45,888 nucleotides of DNA from Collinsella sp. GTDB taxonomy: Bacteria > Actinomycetota > Coriobacteriia > Coriobacteriales > Coriobacteriaceae. The position numbers and the translations under genes are program-made. Below the pieces are notes generated by a model. It searched no databases. It was given only the letters and a program-made list of their open reading frames with translations, and was not told the origin of the DNA. Location of the stretch: positions 1 to 45,888 of the forward strand of contig JAHYYL010000018.1 of NCBI GenBank assembly GCA_019424965.1. Direction: 5' to 3'. Below, piece after piece: positions 44,526 through 45,888 of the stretch; positions within the stretch are counted from its first letter, which is position 1, and every line of letters begins with the position of its first letter.

Positions 44526-44622
44526 GGCATGCTCCCTACGCCAGCATTAACTGACAGGTTCAAAGGATTGGGCCCCATGCCCTCTCAGCCTTGTGGTTTG
44601 CACCGCCGGCACTCCCGCATCG
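44526..44622 (-). promoter_or_regulatory. TPP (thiamine pyrophosphate) riboswitch
   Basis: The reverse strand reads GGCTGAGAGGGC, CCTTTGAACCTGTCAG, TTAATGCTGGCGTAGGGAG. These are the conserved TPP aptamer segments: CUGAGA of the pyrimidine-sensing arm and the ACCUG...AAUGC...GCGUAGGGA of the pyrophosphate arm. The GGGAGTGC/GCTCCC-type P1 closes it. With the terminator downstream it should switch off thiM-thiE when TPP is abundant. A TAGTAT box near 44640 is a possible -10. Confidence 0.97.
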
Positions 44623-44647
44623 AATCTGTTGTTCCCTATACTAGCGC

Positions 44648-44749
44648 ACCTGCCAAAAAGGGACAGGTTTATTTTGGCAGGTAACAACTGGGGCTTTGCG
44701 TTTTCCCAGATAAAACCTGCCAATATAAACCTGTCTCTTTTTGGCAGGT
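44648..44749. repeat. Composite family C element: two inverted hairpins
   Basis: ACCTGCCAAAAAGGGACAGG...TTTTGGCAGGT (44648-44682) and an opposite-facing copy (44715-44749, with TATA and GAGACAGG differences) flank ACTGGGG/TTCCCAG complementary bases. The whole 102 bp is one long pseudo-palindrome. Each half is itself a hairpin. It separates the thi riboswitch from the divergent HAD gene, whose -35 region it overlaps. Confidence 0.88.
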
Positions 44750-44789
44750 CGGTACAATAGACGGGATTAAGAATGACCGAGGGGGCCTT

Positions 44790-45698
44790 ATGATTAAACT
44801 TGTGCTGACCGATATGGACGATACGCTGATTCCAGCCGGGCATGACGGCGCCAGCGACTACGCCATCGAGGGCATTCATGCCATGCAGGCGGCGGGTCTG
44901 CACTTTGGCCCGGTTTCGGGTCGCCAGCCCTCCGCGATGGGCTGGATGTTCCGCAATCGCGCCGAGTGCTTCTCGACCGGCGCGTTCTGCAACGGCCAAG
45001 TCATGTTTGTCGACGGTCAGGCGGTCGCTTCGCGCGCGACCGACAACGATGCCCTGATGCGTCTGGCCGATTACCTCGAACAAGAGACCAACGATACCTA
45101 TCTAAAGGTCTACAGCCTGGGTGACGACTTTTGGGATAACGATGCCTATTGCGTGACGAGCGACCCCGAGCGCGTGCGTCGCGCCATGGAGTCGGGCGGC
45201 AACGCATGGCTCAAGGGCGAAGAAGCCCCGTGCCGTCCTGTTATCGATGATGCCCCGGTATACAAGGCGAATATCTGGAGTGCCCGTTCGCGTGAGGAGC
45301 TCGCAGAGCTACGCGAGCGCGTTGCCGCTGAGGTGCCGGAGCTCTCGCTTGTGTTTCCCAACAACCGCGTGCGCCTGTTCGATATCCTTCCAGCAGGTTG
45401 GGACAAGGGTTGCGCCGCCCTGGAGCTGGCGCGTGCTTTGGACCTGACGCTCGACGAGGTGGCCGTATTCGGTGATTCCGATAACGATCTACCCATGATC
45501 GATGCCGTTCCCAACTCCGTTGCAGTCGCCAATGCCAACGAGGCTGTCACGGCTGCCGCGCGCTGGCATATCGGCGCTGCGGTGGACGATGCGGTTGCCG
45601 GGGCTCTGCATCAGATTGCCGCCTGCGCTGCGACGGGGGAGATGCCGCCGTTTATGCGTCAGATGGATGCGACGGGTTTCGACGTCACGAACGTCTAG
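44790..45698 (+). CDS. HAD-family phosphatase (Cof-like)
   Basis: A 302-residue haloacid dehalogenase-type hydrolase. DMDDTLI (8-14) is motif I with the nucleophile Asp8, PVSGRQPSAM carries motif II, and FGDSDNDLPMID (about 230) is motif IV, the signature of the Cof/YbiV group with a C2 cap. The cap lies about 80-190. A Lys at WDKG gives motif III. Substrate unknown; sugar phosphates or flavin nucleotides are typical. A TACAAT box lies at 44753-44758. GGGGG is a weak ribosome binding site. Confidence 0.92.
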   Translation: MIKLVLTDMDDTLIPAGHDGASDYAIEGIHAMQAAGLHFGPVSGRQPSAMGWMFRNRAECFSTGAFCNGQVMFVDGQAVASRATDNDALMRLADYLEQETNDTYLKVYSLGDDFWDNDAYCVTSDPERVRRAMESGGNAWLKGEEAPCRPVIDDAPVYKANIWSARSREELAELRERVAAEVPELSLVFPNNRVRLFDILPAGWDKGCAALELARALDLTLDEVAVFGDSDNDLPMIDAVPNSVAVANANEAVTAAARWHIGAAVDDAVAGALHQIAACAATGEMPPFMRQMDATGFDVTNV

Positions 45699-45708
45699 GG
45701 AGGGCGCT

Positions 45709-45888
45709 ATGAAGCTTCAGCAGCTCAGATATGTCGTCAAAGTTGCCGAATGCGGCAGCATCACCGAGGCCTCGCGCCGACTCTTTGTGTCGCAGCCTTC
45801 GATTACCGCGTCGATCCGCGATCTCGAAAACGAGATGGGTGTGCATATCTTTGAGCGCACCAACAAGGGTGTCATTGTGTCCGAGGAG
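45709..45888 (+). CDS. LysR-family regulator, N-terminal part (cut by window end)
   Basis: The first 60 codons of a LysR gene continue past the window edge. They encode KLQQLRYVVKVAECGS, then ITEASRRLFVSQPSITASIRDLENEMGVHIFERTNKGV, a typical LysR helix-turn-helix. AGGGAGG precedes the ATG. It follows the HAD gene by 10 bp, so the two are probably co-transcribed. Effector domain and targets are outside the window. Confidence 0.92.
   Translation, partial: MKLQQLRYVVKVAECGSITEASRRLFVSQPSITASIRDLENEMGVHIFERTNKGVIVSEE

Overview
The window is GC-rich bacterial chromosome with compact, mostly short operons and clear AAGGAGG-type ribosome binding sites. Its gene content (RlmA-like and RsmJ-like methyltransferases, RF3, a riboswitch-controlled thiamine salvage operon, BvgS-like and c-di-GMP signalling) and its many short palindromic intergenic repeats fit a gut actinobacterium of the Coriobacteriia, possibly Collinsella. 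That assignment is inference from overall impression, not from a marker gene. I saw no rRNA, tRNA, prophage, insertion sequence or CRISPR array.

Layout. 1-2.3 kb: two membrane proteins and a repeat-rich intergenic stretch. 2.3-7.3 kb: tRNA-dihydrouridine synthase, glutaredoxin, an XRE/zinc-ribbon/TipAS fusion regulator, TrmO, a PatB-type C-S lyase and a Nim/PNPOx-like flavoprotein. 7.4-10.2 kb: a large hybrid sensor kinase with two periplasmic solute-binding domains. 10.4-12.8 kb: a two-TM K+ channel, a LOG-family protein and a ClC-type chloride channel. 12.9-14.9 kb: a GntR(YtrA-type)-ABC ATPase-ABC permease operon. 15.0-15.3 kb: a tandem array of four hairpins. 15.5-18.6 kb: RF3, a YhhQ/VUT-type transporter and an SDR. 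18.7-22.8 kb: Ung, a DMT exporter facing a LysR regulator, and a MATE exporter. 23-26.4 kb: RlmA-like and RsmJ-like methyltransferases, small membrane proteins, a small zinc-ribbon protein and a GNAT. 26.7-34.4 kb: a TetM-like GTPase, then a block of AAA ATPase, short UvrA and a second AAA ATPase punctuated by one family of palindromes, then TrmL. 34.4-36.7 kb: CobW GTPase, ArsC/Spx-like protein, flavin reductase. 36.8-41.2 kb: two paralogous c-di-GMP proteins. 41.5-45.9 kb: patatin-like lipase, the TPP-riboswitch operon thiM/thiamine-binding protein/thiE, a HAD phosphatase and the start of a LysR gene cut by the window end.

How the parts relate. Several genes act on RNA or translation (Dus, TrmO, TrmL, RlmA-like, RsmJ-like, RF3, TetM-like GTPase) but are scattered. 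The clearest regulated unit is the thi operon, with a full aptamer and an intrinsic terminator just before thiM. The most unusual features are: (1) the AAA-UvrA-AAA block, with a near-identical palindrome at every gene boundary and 10-bp phased AT motifs upstream of both ATPases; (2) the four-unit hairpin array before prfC; (3) the large pseudo-palindrome at 1889-2074; (4) the XRE-zinc ribbon-TipAS fusion; and (5) the paired GGDEF-PAS-degenerate GGDEF proteins. Whether any of these is an undescribed system cannot be settled from sequence reading alone.
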